Part shown: piece by piece, positions 26,356 through 35,755 of the stretch | Layout of the letters: every line of letters starts with the position of its first letter | How positions within the stretch are numbered: the first letter of the stretch is position 1 | NCBI GenBank assembly: GCA_903868125.1 | Contig: CAIPUE010000003.1 | Location: forward strand, 1-57,651 | Source: an uncultured bacterium | GTDB lineage: Bacteria > Cyanobacteriota > Vampirovibrionia > Gastranaerophilales > Gastranaerophilaceae | Direction: 5' to 3' | Length of the DNA: 57,651 nucleotides | Notes under the pieces: model-generated | The model's input: only the letters and a program-made list of their open reading frames with translations | The model's database searches: none | What the model was told of the DNA's origin: nothing | Translations under genes and position numbers: made by a program

Positions 26356-29300
26356 ATGAGATGTCCAAAATGTAATCATGATATTAATGATAAAATGCTT
26401 GTTTGTCCTAACTGCAAAAAAGTATTAAGACTTGCTTGCCCTAAATGCGAAACAATTAACAAGACAAACACTTGCAAGCGATGTGGATTTGTCATCGTTA
26501 CGAAATGTCACAAATGCGGTAAAATAAACAAAACAATAAACGGGACATGCGTAAAATGCGGATTTAGTAATTATACGAGTATTGCCATAAATTCTTCAAA
26601 CATTGATGAATTTGCATGCTTAACTATTGAATTCCCAAATTTGGCAGATATTACATCTGCACTCGGCTCTACCAAGTTAACTGATAAATTTAAAGCGAAT
26701 TTAGATCGACTAATATCAAATTATACCCATTCCGTAGGTCTTTCAAGGGAGATTATTGAGAATGTTTATATCACAAGATTTAATAAAGATGCTTCTTTTT
26801 TAACATCAGCGAACAATGCTATTCAAGCTGCAATAGAAATCCAAAACTTAATCACTGAACTAAATTTCAAGCTAAAAAAGACAATTCAAGCTTCTTTGAA
26901 ATGTAATATGGCTGTACTCAAAAGAGATATATATTCTCAACCGCAACAGTATAAATCAGGATGCAACATAAAATTAATTTATCAGCATAAACAAGATTAT
27001 AACTTGCTGAATAATCTGCAAATTATAGTGGATTCCTATGTTTATGAACAAATTTGTGACCAATATGAATTATCGACAATAACGGCAAATTTTGTTAAAA
27101 ATGAGTTGGTTACTTTTTTTGAACTGCATTTGAAAAAATATATAAAAATCCCCAAAGAAAAGGAAGATACCGACGAAGTTCAAAGCTTAGAAAAATTAAA
27201 CCTTTTTGAAGATAATTTTTCTAAAGAGGATGATACGGAAGAAGATAGTCTTTACAATATTGATTCAATAAATTTCGATGAATTAAAATGTACATTTACC
27301 AAAGTGAAATCACTAAATTTATTACCTGAAATATTAGAAAAATTCAAACTAAACAGGAAACGAATTATTTCGATAAAAAGTAAAAAAGAATTTTCCCCAA
27401 AAAGTGGTGAGTTATTAAGTCAAATAGATTCTTCTAAGCTATTTAATAACGTATATAGAGTAACATGTTATGACGAAATGAAATATAAACCTTACGGATT
27501 TTTCTATGAATTAATTTCAAGTATTTATAATTTTTCATTAAGCCCTAAAAATTTTGAAAATAATAATTTCAGCATGTTTAAAGAAATTGATTCCTCAGGA
27601 TTTATTAAGGATTTGATAAATTTAACTGAAAGAAAATTCCCGCATCCTGAAGATGTAAGATATTCTTTGTTTGACATATTTTTTAATATTTTTAGCACAA
27701 TGTCAAATTCTCTAATATATATTGAAAACTTCGAAAAAATTGATGATACCTCTTATGAAGTTTTACAATTATTCTTCGAGAATTTTAAAGAATTAGATAT
27801 AAGTTATTTAATTGTCACAGATAAAGATTTTTCATTACATAAAAATTCTCATTTTCTTTTGGCGGATTCTAATTACATAGAAATCAATGTTCAGCCCACT
27901 CCGTTTAAGGAAATCATTGAAAAAAAATCTCAAAAGTACGAAAAGATTTTAAATAGTTACTACATTGAAAAGATAGCCCAAAATACAAAAGGAAGCGTTT
28001 TATATTTTGAACAATCAATAGATTATTTATTGGAAAAAGGACTTTTGACTTATGAGCATGGTGTTTTTGATTTAGCTGCCTTTGAAAATATTTTAATCCC
28101 CACAACTTTAAAGGAATTAGTCATAAAAAGATTAAAACATCTCTCAGCGGATAAGGATGTCTGTAAAATGTTTGGCATGCTTTTGTTAATCGGTCCGAGG
28201 ATAGATTTATTAAGCGTAAAACTTTTACAAATCCAAGATGAAGCAACAATTATACAAAAATTAATCGCTAAAAATTACATATACCTACACAACAACACAA
28301 TTTATATTCAAAATTACAATCTATATTATGAAAATTTTATTTTAAGTACGCCTTTGCAATTAAAGCAAGATTTAGCTGACGAACTTTTGAATAAAGTCTT
28401 TTTATTTGACAATAGGCACCCTGTTAATGCAACTTTGTATAAGATTTTGGAGCAAGACAGACAAGAGTTTCTTACTTTAGAAAGTTTATCGCGTCTGAAT
28501 GCTTCAATGGGGGATTTTAGTGCATATTTAAATTGTAGTGTCAAATTTCTGAAAATGATTGATAATCATGTTAATGAAAATTCACAAAAATCTATTGAAG
28601 AATATAAAATGGAAGTTTACGAAAATATTTCCAACCTCTTATATAAATATACTCCAAGCAAAATTCATAATATCGCTCAAGTCATTTTAAACAATCTGGA
28701 AAAAACTACTGATGATAAAAAAGTTATTGATTTATGTAATAAAATGCTACAAGGATGCTTGATTAGTGGCAATTATTCATACGCCCTTGAACTTATCCAT
28801 AAAATACTTTCAAGGTTTTCAAACTCGTCACTTAACCCAAATGACAGCAATTTTGATATAGCATTTTTCTTAGTCTCTTTCATTAAAGTCGAGGTATTAT
28901 TTAGTATTGGCAATTTTAAAACTTGTATTGAATCGGGAGAAGAGATTTTAAATGTCATAACTGTGCCAAATCTTCCAATGCTTAAACCTAAAAACTTTTC
29001 ACTAAAACAATTTGAAGAAACTATTTTAGATGCAATGTCTTTTGTTCTTATTTCAAAAATTATATTGATGGAAGATGATTTAGAAAAATTTATAGCGAAA
29101 ACTCAAACTAATGTCGGCAAAGTCCCGAAGGTTTTTGATTTATTTTTAGTACTTCAAAAAGTACTAAAAGGTGATGAAGTAAGTCTCCCTTTTAATACTC
29201 CTGTTCAAGATGACAAATTTTTTGAAATAACGCTAAATATTATAAAAGCTTTCAGTGAAAATAAACTGAATTACAAAAAATTCGCGAGCAATATTTATCA

Positions 29301-29724
29301 GGCAAAAATTAGCGCAAAAATACGTAAATTATCACAAATTGAACTTATATGTGATTTATTAATCGGCTATTCTTATTTTAAGCTTGAGAAATATACGAAA
29401 GCATCACTTATCTATTATAACGTATTAGAAATGAGTACAGCCAACGGATTAAAAATGGTCACATATCTTGCTTGGTACCTTATGTCTATGTTAAAATTTG
29501 AACAGAATGATATTGAAGTAGCTTTTTGTATTGCAAATAATGCGATTATTCAATTGGAAAAAGATTATAATTCCAGTGATTTTCTACTCTTTTTATTTAC
29601 AACACTCTTATCAAAAATATTAATAGCAAAGAACGATAAAGTATCCGCCGAATTATGTTTAAGTAACGCTAAATTTATAAAAGAAAAATATGGACTAAAA
29701 TTCAAAATAGGAGAGATATTGTGA
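26356..29724 (+). CDS. Zinc-ribbon / degenerate cyclase / degenerate AAA / helical-repeat protein
   Basis: Residues 1-70 hold three CxxC...CxxC zinc ribbons (CPKC/CPNC, CPKC/CKRC, CHKC/CVKC). Residues ~75-285 have the length and layout of a class III cyclase domain, but metal-binding aspartates are not evident (CLTIEFPNLADITSAL where DISGFT-like text is expected). After an acidic linker, ~325-600 resembles an AAA/NACHT module without a Walker A (IISIKSKKEFSPKSGELL); a Walker-B-like strand LIYIENFEKID remains. The rest is TPR-like helices. The architecture recalls cyclase-AAA-TPR regulators, probably with binding rather than catalysis. ATG 26344 is an alternative start. Divergent from the ZorAB-like pair and overlaps glgA by 4 bp. 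Confidence 0.7.
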   Translation: MRCPKCNHDINDKMLVCPNCKKVLRLACPKCETINKTNTCKRCGFVIVTKCHKCGKINKTINGTCVKCGFSNYTSIAINSSNIDEFACLTIEFPNLADITSALGSTKLTDKFKANLDRLISNYTHSVGLSREIIENVYITRFNKDASFLTSANNAIQAAIEIQNLITELNFKLKKTIQASLKCNMAVLKRDIYSQPQQYKSGCNIKLIYQHKQDYNLLNNLQIIVDSYVYEQICDQYELSTITANFVKNELVTFFELHLKKYIKIPKEKEDTDEVQSLEKLNLFEDNFSKEDDTEEDSLYNIDSINFDELKCTFTKVKSLNLLPEILEKFKLNRKRIISIKSKKEFSPKSGELLSQIDSSKLFNNVYRVTCYDEMKYKPYGFFYELISSIYNFSLSPKNFENNNFSMFKEIDSSGFIKDLINLTERKFPHPEDVRYSLFDIFFNIFSTMSNSLIYIENFEKIDDTSYEVLQLFFENFKELDISYLIVTDKDFSLHKNSHFLLADSNYIEINVQPTPFKEIIEKKSQKYEKILNSYYIEKIAQNTKGSVLYFEQSIDYLLEKGLLTYEHGVFDLAAFENILIPTTLKELVIKRLKHLSADKDVCKMFGMLLLIGPRIDLLSVKLLQIQDEATIIQKLIAKNYIYLHNNTIYIQNYNLYYENFILSTPLQLKQDLADELLNKVFLFDNRHPVNATLYKILEQDRQEFLTLESLSRLNASMGDFSAYLNCSVKFLKMIDNHVNENSQKSIEEYKMEVYENISNLLYKYTPSKIHNIAQVILNNLEKTTDDKKVIDLCNKMLQGCLISGNYSYALELIHKILSRFSNSSLNPNDSNFDIAFFLVSFIKVEVLFSIGNFKTCIESGEEILNVITVPNLPMLKPKNFSLKQFEETILDAMSFVLISKIILMEDDLEKFIAKTQTNVGKVPKVFDLFLVLQKVLKGDEVSLPFNTPVQDDKFFEITLNIIKAFSENKLNYKKFASNIYQAKISAKIRKLSQIELICDLLIGYSYFKLEKYTKASLIYYNVLEMSTANGLKMVTYLAWYLMSMLKFEQNDIEVAFCIANNAIIQLEKDYNSSDFLLFLFTTLLSKILIAKNDKVSAELCLSNAKFIKEKYGLKFKIGEIL

Positions 29725-31166
29725 AAATTTTATTTGCATCCGCAGAAGTAAAACCATTTTCAAAAGTTGGAGGGTTGGCTGATGTTGTGGGGAGTTTGCC
29801 CAAATATATTGAAAAAGAAGCAGAAATAGCCATATTTACCCCCCTTTACGGCTGTATTGATAAAGAAAAATATAAAGTTAAATTGGTAGAAAATTCAAGA
29901 TTACAAATTAATTTTGGTTGGAATCAAAGCATTTTTCATTTGTATATGGCGACATTGCCCGGAACAAAAATTAATGTATTTTTTATTGATAATCCAAAAT
30001 ATTTCGGGTGTTTTGATACAGTATACCCTTTCAACATTGACGAAAGATATAACCACGAAAGATTTATTGCTTTTTCAAGGGCAATTTTAGAGTACACTCA
30101 ACTTTTAAACTTCAAACCTGATATAGTTCACGCAAACGATTGGCACACAGGAATGTTACCGGTTTATTTGAAAACGACCTATAGAGATAATGAATTTTTT
30201 AAAGATACAAAAACTGTTTTCTCTATCCATAATTTAGCGCATCAAGGGATGTTCTATGATGAAGTGCTTGATTTTGCCCAAATCCCAAAGAATGAAGTCA
30301 TGTATTCTTGGGGTTTAGACCTTTTCGGGCATGTAAATTGGATGAGAGGGGCAATAAATTTCTCGGATAAAGTTATAACTGTTTCACCTACTTATGCAAA
30401 AGAAATTCAAACAGTCGCAGGTGGTGAACATATTGATTGTACGTTAAGAGATAATTCTTATAAGCTTTTGGGGATTTTAAACGGCATTGATACAAAAGAA
30501 TTTAATCCTAAAACTGATAAATGTATTGCAAAAAACTTTGATAAAAAAGATTTATCAGGAAAAATTGATTGTAAAAAAGATTTATATGAAAAATTCGGAT
30601 TAAAATACAAAAAAAATCGTCCTTTAATCGGTATGGTTTCTAGGTTATCTGCACAAAAAGGATTTGAACTTTTTTGGGGACTTGATGAAGAGTTGAAAGC
30701 ACTTAATGCAGATTTTTTAATTTTGGGAACCGGAGATATGTGGCTTGAAACTCATTTTAATCATCTGTCTAATACAACTGAAAACATTAGGGCTTACACT
30801 AAATTTTCACATGAACTTGCGAATCAAATTTATGCAGGAAGCGATATGTTCTTAATGCCGAGCAAATTTGAACCTTGCGGACTAAGCCAGATGATAGCAA
30901 TGCGTTACGGAACATTACCGATTGTGAGAGTGACAGGCGGGCTGGAAGACAGTGTTATTGGACATCCTTTAAAAAAAGCCAATGGGTTTAAATTTTGGGA
31001 TTATGATGCAAGCAATATGATGAACGGCATAAAATATGCACTTGGAGTCTACAAAGATAAAGCCGAGTGGGAAAAACTTGTAAATTCAACAATGAGTGTT
31101 GATAATAGTTGGAAGACTAGCGCCAAACACTATATGGATGTTTACAACGGATTAACTTTAAGCTAA
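29721..31166 (+). CDS. glgA: Glycogen synthase (ADP-glucose type, GT5)
   Basis: Adds glucose from ADP-glucose to alpha-1,4-glucan chains. The donor-binding KVGGLADVVGSLPK is at residues ~15-28; HANDWHTGMLPVYLK, GILNGIDTKEFNP, MVSRLSAQKGFEL and PSKFEPCGLSQMIAMRYG are family signatures including the C-terminal catalytic Glu region. Length 481 is normal. GTG start overlaps the stop of the zinc-ribbon protein (GTGA), so translation of the two is coupled. No other glycogen genes are in the window. Confidence 0.95.
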   Translation: MKILFASAEVKPFSKVGGLADVVGSLPKYIEKEAEIAIFTPLYGCIDKEKYKVKLVENSRLQINFGWNQSIFHLYMATLPGTKINVFFIDNPKYFGCFDTVYPFNIDERYNHERFIAFSRAILEYTQLLNFKPDIVHANDWHTGMLPVYLKTTYRDNEFFKDTKTVFSIHNLAHQGMFYDEVLDFAQIPKNEVMYSWGLDLFGHVNWMRGAINFSDKVITVSPTYAKEIQTVAGGEHIDCTLRDNSYKLLGILNGIDTKEFNPKTDKCIAKNFDKKDLSGKIDCKKDLYEKFGLKYKKNRPLIGMVSRLSAQKGFELFWGLDEELKALNADFLILGTGDMWLETHFNHLSNTTENIRAYTKFSHELANQIYAGSDMFLMPSKFEPCGLSQMIAMRYGTLPIVRVTGGLEDSVIGHPLKKANGFKFWDYDASNMMNGIKYALGVYKDKAEWEKLVNSTMSVDNSWKTSAKHYMDVYNGLTLS

Positions 31167-31187
31167 TTGTTTATGCAAATCGTTTAT

Positions 31188-31242
31188 GAGGATGCGGAAA
31201 AATTCAAAAAATGACAATTTTTTGCAATTTTTCCGCATCCTC
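31188..31242 (+). terminator. Long hairpin terminator after glgA
   Basis: GAGGATGCGGAAAAATT pairs with its complement at the far side, with inner A-run/T-run pairing, giving a nearly continuous stem of about 25 bp. It starts 21 bp after the stop. Confidence 0.85.
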
Positions 31243-31280
31243 TATTTGTAATTGCAAAGAAATTGTAAAGAAAATTTCTT

Positions 31281-31308
31281 TTGGGTTTTGTTTTTGATAG
31301 GATAAAAT
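31281..31308 (+). promoter_or_regulatory. Promoter of the AGCS symporter gene
   Basis: TTGGGT (31281-31286), 16-nt spacer, TAAAAT (31303-31308). The leader would be about 50 nt, with GAGAGG before the ATG. Confidence 0.55.
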
Positions 31309-31367
31309 TGTTGTTGGAATTCTCCATCAATAGTCAAAAGAGACATTACCGCTTGAGAGGATTTTGA

Positions 31368-32888
31368 ATGAAGAAAATATTTTTAACCCTATGTGCTTTT
31401 ATGTGCACTTTACAACAATCATTTGCGTTTAATTTAGATACTGAAATAGAAAAATATATTGCTCCTGTTTCAAACAAAGTTGTCTCGATTATGTTTTTAC
31501 CAATAACTATTTTTGGTGCACATGTTCCGGTTATAATCCTCTGGATTCTTGCAGCGGGAATATTTTTCAGCTTATATTTTAGAGGAATTGCTATATGGGG
31601 ACTTAAACATTCGATAGATTTATTAAAAAAGCCTAAAAAAGACGCCGCAGGCGGCGAAATATCTCCACTGGGCGCATTAATGACCGCTTTATCAGGGACT
31701 GTGGGATTGGGTTGTATCGCTGGTGTTGCAATTTCGATTTCAATCGGCGGACCGGGTGCTGCTTTTTGGATTATGTTTGGAGCCATTTTGGGCATGGCGT
31801 TGAAATTTTCCGAAGTATCTTTATCTTTAAAATACAGAAAATTCCTACCCGACGGTACAATCGCCGGAGGGCCGATGCATTTTATAGCACATGGGTTAAC
31901 ACGAAGAAAAATGCGCTGGTTAGGTCAACCTCTAGCTGTTATTTTTGCTTATCTCTGTGTTGGTGGGGCTTTGGCAGGTGGAAATATGGTTCAAATTAAT
32001 CAAACTACAAGGCAAATTTTAAATATTACGGGCGGAGACAATGGCATTTTACATGGGTATAACTGGCTTATCGGTTTGATTTGCGCAATTCTAATGGGTA
32101 TGATTATTATTGGCGGAATTAAGTCGATAACTAAGGTTGCAATGAAAGCAGTACCGTTTATGGTTTATTTGTACTTAGTGGCGGGCGTCATTATAATTCT
32201 TGCAAATTGGCAAAATATTCCGCATGCTTTTTATATTTCAATTAAAGAAGCATTTTTCCCTCAAGCGGTTGCGGGCGGAGTTATCGGAATAATGATTATC
32301 GGAATGCGCCGTTCAGTTCAATCAAACGAGGCAGGAACCGGTTCGGCTCCTATTGCTTACGCTACGGCACAAACGAATGAGCCGATTTCTCAAGGTTTTA
32401 TCGCGCTTTTAGAACCATTATTAACAGGATTGGTTTGTATGCTCTCTGCAGGAATTATTATTACTTCAGGTGTTTACGAAACTTATACGAAAGGCGTTTC
32501 GGGTATTGAGCTTACTTCTTCGGCGTTTGAGGCGACTTTTCCTTGGTTTAAATATGTTTTATCGGTTGTTGTAATACTTTTTGCTCTTACAACGCTTATT
32601 TCTTGGGCTTATTACGGACAAAAAGCTTGGAATTATATTGTCGGTGAGGGCAAAAAACGTACGCTTGTTTACCAAATTATATTTTGTGGTTTTACGGTGA
32701 TAGGCTCTGTTATGAATATTAAAACTATTATTGATTTAACCGATTCAATGATGCTTGGAATGGCCGTTCCAAACTGTTTGGCAATGTATTTTATGGCAAA
32801 AGAGCTGAAATTTGATTTGATTAAATATTGCAAAAAATACGAAGTGGGGCTGAAATTCAATAAAAATTGGTTTGAAAAAACCGATTGA
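31368..32888 (+). CDS. Sodium:alanine/glycine symporter (AGCS family)
   Basis: Na+-coupled uptake of small amino acids across the inner membrane. About eleven hydrophobic helices; family signatures GTVGLGCIAGVAISISIGGPGA and RSVQSNEAGTGSAPIAYATA are intact, with ALTTLISWAYYGQKAWNYI near the C-terminus. The first ~20 residues (KKIFLTLCAFMCTLQQSFAF) read like a cleavable signal peptide, giving a longer N-terminus than many AlsT/DagA members. GAGAGG precedes the ATG. Single-gene unit. Confidence 0.92.
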   Translation: MKKIFLTLCAFMCTLQQSFAFNLDTEIEKYIAPVSNKVVSIMFLPITIFGAHVPVIILWILAAGIFFSLYFRGIAIWGLKHSIDLLKKPKKDAAGGEISPLGALMTALSGTVGLGCIAGVAISISIGGPGAAFWIMFGAILGMALKFSEVSLSLKYRKFLPDGTIAGGPMHFIAHGLTRRKMRWLGQPLAVIFAYLCVGGALAGGNMVQINQTTRQILNITGGDNGILHGYNWLIGLICAILMGMIIIGGIKSITKVAMKAVPFMVYLYLVAGVIIILANWQNIPHAFYISIKEAFFPQAVAGGVIGIMIIGMRRSVQSNEAGTGSAPIAYATAQTNEPISQGFIALLEPLLTGLVCMLSAGIIITSGVYETYTKGVSGIELTSSAFEATFPWFKYVLSVVVILFALTTLISWAYYGQKAWNYIVGEGKKRTLVYQIIFCGFTVIGSVMNIKTIIDLTDSMMLGMAVPNCLAMYFMAKELKFDLIKYCKKYEVGLKFNKNWFEKTD

Positions 32889-32989
32889 GTTATTAAGAAC
32901 TGTAAAAGTTTTATAAAAAAATATCAAAAAAAATATTCTTTGCGTTTTCATGATATACAATGTGTGAAATAGCAAAAGGAGGTGCGGAA

Positions 32990-33364
32990 GTGATAAATTC
33001 TGTTTCAACTGTCTCATTTAAAGGTGTTGGGGTTATGGATAAAGTTTCCCAAGAGCAATTATATAATCCGGGATTATATGCGTTGCCCGAATTATTAAAT
33101 CCCCCTCCCCCTGTGTATAAAAAACGAGGCGGTTTCCTTAATTTCTTAGCTAAAGTGTTGTTTATGGCTGTAGTAGTCGGCGGAGCTGCAATTGGGATTA
33201 GAAAAGTGTTAATGAACGATTATAAAGTCGTAGAAAAACTTGCCGATAAGGCAACAAATGTAGAAAAAATAAAAAATTCTTTCGCAAAATACACCGACAA
33301 ATTATATGATAATACCGTTATTAGGTTTGCCGATTGGGTTGATAAGACGAAGAGTAAAAAGTGA
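32990..33364 (+). CDS. Small membrane-anchored orphan with an N-terminal SFKG motif
   Basis: No family recognised. GTG 32990 is chosen because GGAGG lies exactly 7 nt upstream; the product then starts MINSVSTVSFKGVGVMD. A proline-rich stretch (LNPPPPVYKKRGG) precedes one membrane helix (LAKVLFMAVVVGGAAIGI) and a ~60-residue lysine-rich helical tail. The head-plus-membrane-helix layout matches the 12485-13066 and 16554-17483 proteins. Confidence 0.65.
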   Translation: MINSVSTVSFKGVGVMDKVSQEQLYNPGLYALPELLNPPPPVYKKRGGFLNFLAKVLFMAVVVGGAAIGIRKVLMNDYKVVEKLADKATNVEKIKNSFAKYTDKLYDNTVIRFADWVDKTKSKK

Positions 33365-33447
33365 TCAAAAAAGTTGGGGAGACTGAGCAAGAGACTCAAA
33401 AACAGTCAATCAAAAGAAATATTTATCGCTTAACCTTATAATCTTCA

Positions 33448-35043
33448 TCATGATTGAAACAAATCGTTTATTTTTCCAACAATATCCTGCGGGTCGAGTT
33501 CGTTTGTAATTTTATTAATATCTTGTGCTATCTGGTAAAGTTTTGCGGCTTCAATCTTATCACCTTTAATTGTGATTGCCCTTGCCAGATTGAAATGCGC
33601 CAGTGCGTAATTCGGGTTATACTCAATCGCTTGGGTAAAAAGTTCAATGGCTTGCTTAACTCGTCCCAAATCATCAAGATAAATTACACCCAAATTATTA
33701 TAAGCTATATCGTAAGTCTTATCGTATTCAATCGCAAGTTCATATTCTTTAATCGCCTCATCAGTATCACTTTTCCCCCAATGTAAAAATCCTAAATTAC
33801 AATGAATTTTTGCATTTGTCGGATCAAGCTCCAATGCACTTCTATAAACAGTTAAAGCATTGTCATAATCTTCCTTATCATAAAATGCACTGCCAAGATT
33901 TACGTAAATATCAATATCCTCAGGTGTCAAAAGATACGCACTTTGATATGCACTTATTGCAGCATCCAAATCTTTACCGTTTTGTTGATGAACATAGCCT
34001 AACGTTTGTGAAATAATGCTTGTCCATTGTTTATTCGGGTTTAGCGTAATTGCAGCTTGATAATGAGAAATAGCTTCATCTATTTCACCTTTGAGATAAT
34101 AAATGTTCGCTAAATTGGAATGAAAATCAGGCATACTTGGAAGAATAGTTATTAATTTCTTATAAACCTCTATCACATTATCATAATCACCCTGTTCTTC
34201 ATAAGTTTGACAAAGATGCCTGTATGCAGGAATATTTAAACAATCAAGCCAAATAGCTGTTTTATATTCAGTGATTGCATCCTCATATTGTCCCACGGAA
34301 CGATAGATATCTCCAAGTAAACAATATAAAGGAACAAATCCGGGTGCTTCTTCAATTGCTTGAATATAAATATCTATTGCTTGGCTAAGTCCTTTAGTTT
34401 GAATTTGGTAATAACCTTTCATTAAAATAGGAAAAAATTTAAAGTAAGATGCGGCACGGACAACATTTTTTATCGCTTGGCTATCAAATGGTAATGTTAA
34501 AAAGGAAAGTACTAATTCCATTTTACTTTTTATTGACATTCTAAAGTTTTTAAAAGCAGAGAGTTTATATAAATTGTAAAGTAAAAAATGGGCACAAGAA
34601 TTTCTGAAAGACTTGAGCTTTACAGCTTTTTGAGCATAAGATATCGCATCCGCAAATCTGGCTTTTTTTGTGTAAATTTCCGCCAAAAGATAATAAGATT
34701 TACTATATTTTTCATTTTTTTTAATTGCCATATTAAGATAATTAATTGCTCTATCCAAATCACCTTTAAAAAAGTGAGCTTGACCGATTTTAAAATAAAC
34801 TTCGGCAGAATCCATGTAAGTTTCAAGCGCACACTGATATTCTGTTATTGCTTCATCCACGTACTGCGATGAATTATATATATCTAAATGCCATGCCAAA
34901 TACAAATCTCCCAGACGAATATGTAAATCTGCATTCGTCGGATTATGTTGTAAGCCTATTTGACAAAGTTCGATTGCTTTTTGCACATCACCTTTTTTAT
35001 ATATTGTATTAATTTTCTTTAATTCTTCTTTTTCTTGCTTCAT
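33448..35043 (-). CDS. TPR protein, paralogue of the 41252-42910 protein
   Basis: About twelve tetratricopeptide repeats across 531 residues, e.g. AIDIYIQAIEEAPGFVPLYC, NALTVYRSALELDPTNAKIH, YDIAYNNLGVIYLDDLGRVK. A non-TPR insert at ~175-205 (hydrophobic, FLTLPFDSQAIKNVVRAASY) interrupts the array, and the same layout exists in the paralogue. No signal peptide, so cytoplasmic or membrane-associated through the insert. It lies 5 bp after the PilZ-domain gene, probably cotranscribed; the PilZ partner suggests a signalling scaffold, which is inference. Confidence 0.8.
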   Translation of the reverse strand: MKQEKEELKKINTIYKKGDVQKAIELCQIGLQHNPTNADLHIRLGDLYLAWHLDIYNSSQYVDEAITEYQCALETYMDSAEVYFKIGQAHFFKGDLDRAINYLNMAIKKNEKYSKSYYLLAEIYTKKARFADAISYAQKAVKLKSFRNSCAHFLLYNLYKLSAFKNFRMSIKSKMELVLSFLTLPFDSQAIKNVVRAASYFKFFPILMKGYYQIQTKGLSQAIDIYIQAIEEAPGFVPLYCLLGDIYRSVGQYEDAITEYKTAIWLDCLNIPAYRHLCQTYEEQGDYDNVIEVYKKLITILPSMPDFHSNLANIYYLKGEIDEAISHYQAAITLNPNKQWTSIISQTLGYVHQQNGKDLDAAISAYQSAYLLTPEDIDIYVNLGSAFYDKEDYDNALTVYRSALELDPTNAKIHCNLGFLHWGKSDTDEAIKEYELAIEYDKTYDIAYNNLGVIYLDDLGRVKQAIELFTQAIEYNPNYALAHFNLARAITIKGDKIEAAKLYQIAQDINKITNELDPQDIVGKINDLFQS

Positions 35044-35048
35044 AGTTA

Positions 35049-35687
35049 TTACGCTTCTTTATTTTCTAAAAGTTTGGCTGTTTGTATTTCAAAACATTGC
35101 TTAATTATACTGCATCTATCATTTTCATCAATATCAGTAAACAGCAAAACATGTTCATTTTTTGGGAGATATCCATCCGGAAGATATCCATTTGGAAGCA
35201 AAATTCCTTTTGCCCGAATCGCACGAATTTGCTTGGGAAGATATAACAAACTCCCCAGTAATTCTTTGGGTTCGAAACTTCCCTCATAAATAAACCTTAA
35301 TCCGCCTCCACCTACTTCAGTCGTGCGGGTAATGATATTATCAAACTCCAAACGTTCAATAATGATTTTTGTATCCAATGCTGTTCTTATATATTTCCGT
35401 CTTTGAATTTTCAGAGAGCTTTCTACGTACTCAATGATAAAATCATCTTCAAGCGGTGAGTTTAAAATTATTGTATCAAAAACTTTTATGCCCTCCGGTG
35501 TAAAAATTTTCACAATCATTTCGTTACCTTCTTTTAGAACATCGATATAACGAAAAATTTCATCAGAAAAATCTAAAGAAAGCCTATCCTTAGAAACTTC
35601 CTTAATAAAACAATCAACTTCTACATCAGGATTGTCTATCGTTTCAAAACATAATTTAATTTTTTGACCTTTTTTTATTTCATCCAT
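35049..35687 (-). CDS. PilZ-domain (YcgR-like) protein
   Basis: Probable c-di-GMP receptor. Residues ~1-95 are an N-terminal beta domain of the YcgR-N type (KKGQKIKLCFE ... EVSKDRLSLDF). The PilZ domain starts at ~96 with QRRKYIRTALDTKII, giving the RxxxR motif. The second motif is altered: TEVGGGGLRF where D/NxSxxG is usual, so binding is not assured. An internal duplication reads NGYLPDGYLP, encoded by a 15-bp tandem at about 35168-35197. Cotranscribed with the TPR gene 5 bp downstream. Confidence 0.7.
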   Translation of the reverse strand: MDEIKKGQKIKLCFETIDNPDVEVDCFIKEVSKDRLSLDFSDEIFRYIDVLKEGNEMIVKIFTPEGIKVFDTIILNSPLEDDFIIEYVESSLKIQRRKYIRTALDTKIIIERLEFDNIITRTTEVGGGGLRFIYEGSFEPKELLGSLLYLPKQIRAIRAKGILLPNGYLPDGYLPKNEHVLLFTDIDENDRCSIIKQCFEIQTAKLLENKEA

Positions 35688-35755
35688 GTTCTATATTGTA
35701 AGTAATTTCAGCGAAAAATGCAAGTTATTAAGTGAAATTAAGAACAGATAAACAA

